A DNA stretch of 6,694 nt, from assembly GCA_030740315.1 (NCBI GenBank), contig JASLXN010000085.1:1-6694 (forward strand), read 5' to 3'. The stretch's first letter is position 1. Every line of letters begins with the position of its first letter. Both the position numbers and the translations under genes were made by a program. Source of the DNA: Dehalococcoidia bacterium. Lineage in GTDB: Bacteria; Chloroflexota; Dehalococcoidia; JACVQG01; JAHKAY01. This document shows, one piece after another, positions 5,896-6,694 of this stretch. The notes beneath the pieces are model-generated. The model worked only from the letters and a program-made list of their open reading frames with translations. It made no database searches and was not told the origin of the DNA.

Positions 5896-6345
5896 ATGAC
5901 CGCCAAGTATTTTGATGAGCTCAAAGAAGGGGACCAGTTCCACAGCACCCGGCGCACCATGACGGAGGCCGCCATCGTCCTCTTTACCTCGTTGGCCGGC
6001 CTCTTCAACCCGCTGTTTGTGGATGAGGTGTTTGCTAAAGAAAAAGGTTTCGGCACCCGGATAGCGCCCGGACCCCTCACTATGACATTTGCCCTGGGTC
6101 TAACCGAGGAGCTGGTGGACGGCACCGCTATGGCCGCTCTGGGCATAAACAACGCCAAGTTTCTGTCCCCTGTATACCCCGGCGATACTATCTCGGCGCG
6201 TACCACGGTGGTGGAGTCTCGTCCCAGTACATCCAGGCCGGATATGGGGGTGGTCACCCTGCGTCATGAGGTAAGCAACCAGGATGGACAGGGAGTGTGT
6301 ACTTTTGAGCGCACTCTGCTGATGTACAAAAAGCCCACTGGGTAG
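5896..6345 (+). CDS. MaoC-like hotdog-fold protein lacking the usual hydratase dyad
   Basis: A 149-residue single hotdog-domain protein of the MaoC/(R)-specific enoyl-CoA hydratase group, cytoplasmic. Recognisable parts: the FNPLFVDE..FA segment (37-47), which aligns with the hydratase helix consensus D-x-N-P-x-H-x-D, the following IAPGPL (56-61), and KFLSPVYPGDTI (88-99), the usual strand before the second half. In active enzymes of this group the motif supplies a catalytic Asp and His that hydrate a 2-enoyl-CoA. Here they align with Leu36 and Phe41, while Asn38-Pro39 and Asp43 remain. It may be a structural partner, bind a thioester without hydration, or use other residues. The ATG at 5896 follows AGGAGGT (5886-5892). 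A MoaD-like gene begins 17 bases after the stop, so the two are likely co-transcribed. The fold is confident; enzymatic activity is doubtful. Confidence 0.9.
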   Translation: MTAKYFDELKEGDQFHSTRRTMTEAAIVLFTSLAGLFNPLFVDEVFAKEKGFGTRIAPGPLTMTFALGLTEELVDGTAMAALGINNAKFLSPVYPGDTISARTTVVESRPSTSRPDMGVVTLRHEVSNQDGQGVCTFERTLLMYKKPTG

Positions 6346-6362
6346 GGCATGAGAAGAGGGGA

Positions 6363-6638
6363 ATGCCACAGGTTAGCGCGCTATACGATGGGGTGTTTGC
6401 GGAGATAACCGGGTGTCACGGGGAGGCTATGGGTTTCGCAGGGGCCAGCGTGGCTGATCTGGTGGCGGCCCTGATTGCCCGGCACGGCCAGCCCTTTCGG
6501 GAGGCGGTGGTGAATCAGGATACCGGCGATGTGACGGTCACTGCATCCATACTGGTTAACGGCGGTCGGATGGGGTTGAGTGACCCCCTGGCAGATGGAG
6601 ACGAGGTTACTTTTTTGATGCCATTCCCCGGAGGATAG
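6363..6638 (+). CDS. MoaD/ThiS-family ubiquitin-like sulfur-carrier protein
   Basis: A 91-residue beta-grasp protein. The second half carries the family pattern: SILVNGGRM (62-70), a polar loop, DPLADGDEVTFLMP (74-87), and a C-terminal Gly90-Gly91 exposed at the very end. In this family the final Gly is adenylated by an E1-like enzyme (MoeB/ThiF type) and carries sulfur as a thiocarboxylate to molybdopterin, thiamin or other acceptors; some members instead accompany tungsten or molybdenum oxidoreductases. No activating enzyme or cofactor gene is visible in the window, so the acceptor is open. The ATG at 6363 begins directly at the first beta strand. An AAGAGGGGA run (6354-6362) precedes it, at a closer spacing than usual. 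It lies between the MaoC-like gene (17-base gap) and the partial gene at 6660 (21-base gap), suggesting one transcript. Confidence 0.88.
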   Translation: MPQVSALYDGVFAEITGCHGEAMGFAGASVADLVAALIARHGQPFREAVVNQDTGDVTVTASILVNGGRMGLSDPLADGDEVTFLMPFPGG

Positions 6639-6659
6639 CCCAGAGTATTAGGAGGTGCT

Positions 6660-6694
6660 ATGACGGCAGATATCGGAAAACACATATTTCATTC
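6660..6694 (+). CDS. Start of an unidentified gene, cut by the window end
   Basis: An ATG at 6660 follows AGGAGGT (6650-6656), the same strong ribosome binding pattern as the two genes before it, and the frame stays open to the window edge. Only MTADIGKHIFH plus a partial codon can be read, which is too little to assign a family. Its 21-base distance from the MoaD-like stop indicates membership of the same operon. Confidence 0.6.
   Translation, partial: MTADIGKHIFH

Noticed and set aside
5769..6257. Minus-strand open frame of 162 codons opposite the MaoC-like gene
   Set aside because: The + strand frame has family motifs and a ribosome binding site; this frame has low-complexity Ser/Pro-rich sequence and no motif.
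1..6694. CRISPR arrays, tRNA genes, insertion sequences or defence systems
   Set aside because: No regularly spaced repeats, no cloverleaf or T-loop signature, and no transposase or nuclease genes were seen.

Overview
The window looks like part of a chromosome from an anaerobic, GC-rich bacterium. The mix of genes (an HMG-CoA-synthase-like/DUF35 fusion next to a thiolase, a cytoplasmic reductive-dehalogenase/QueG-like iron-sulfur protein, and an Alvin-type ferredoxin beside rsmD and coaD) is most reminiscent of Chloroflexota of the class Dehalococcoidia or relatives. That assignment is an inference from gene content and protein style; there is no rRNA gene to settle it. All genes but one (yggT) are on the + strand.

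Layout. (1) 1-2526: an acyl-CoA module. A 5'-truncated protein fuses an HMG-CoA-synthase-like thiolase-fold domain to a DUF35 zinc-ribbon/OB-fold domain and is followed by an SCP2-type thiolase with an intact Cys/His active site. (2) 2527-2712: a spacer holding a probable extended -10 promoter. (3) 2713-4047: a tight housekeeping operon, rsmD - coaD (TTG start, overlapping rsmD by 4 bases) - dicluster ferredoxin (one base after the coaD stop). (4) 4048-4117: a short convergent gap with a UUCG-loop hairpin. (5) 4118-4384, minus strand: yggT, with a near-consensus promoter at 4427-4455. (6) about 4433-4723: a gene-free, more AT-rich spacer. (7) 4724-5728: the cobalamin-reductase-like iron-sulfur protein. 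(8) 5729-5895: a spacer with an inverted repeat and a possible promoter. (9) 5896 to the end: a MaoC-like hotdog protein, a MoaD/ThiS-like small sulfur-carrier protein ending in Gly-Gly, and the first codons of another gene, all closely spaced and each with a Shine-Dalgarno sequence.

How the parts may work together. The fusion protein and the thiolase resemble a compact two-gene form of the archaeal thiolase/HMG-CoA synthase/DUF35 complex. By eye, however, the synthase-like domain has lost the Glu, Cys and His that define HMG-CoA synthase, and the MaoC-like protein has lost the Asp/His hydratase dyad. The QueG/RdhA-like protein keeps its two cluster-binding Cys sets but lacks both a Tat signal and the QueG Asp motif. 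The window therefore holds three recognisable folds whose usual chemistry cannot be assumed. That is its most interesting aspect, and whether they belong to one pathway is not shown by the sequence.
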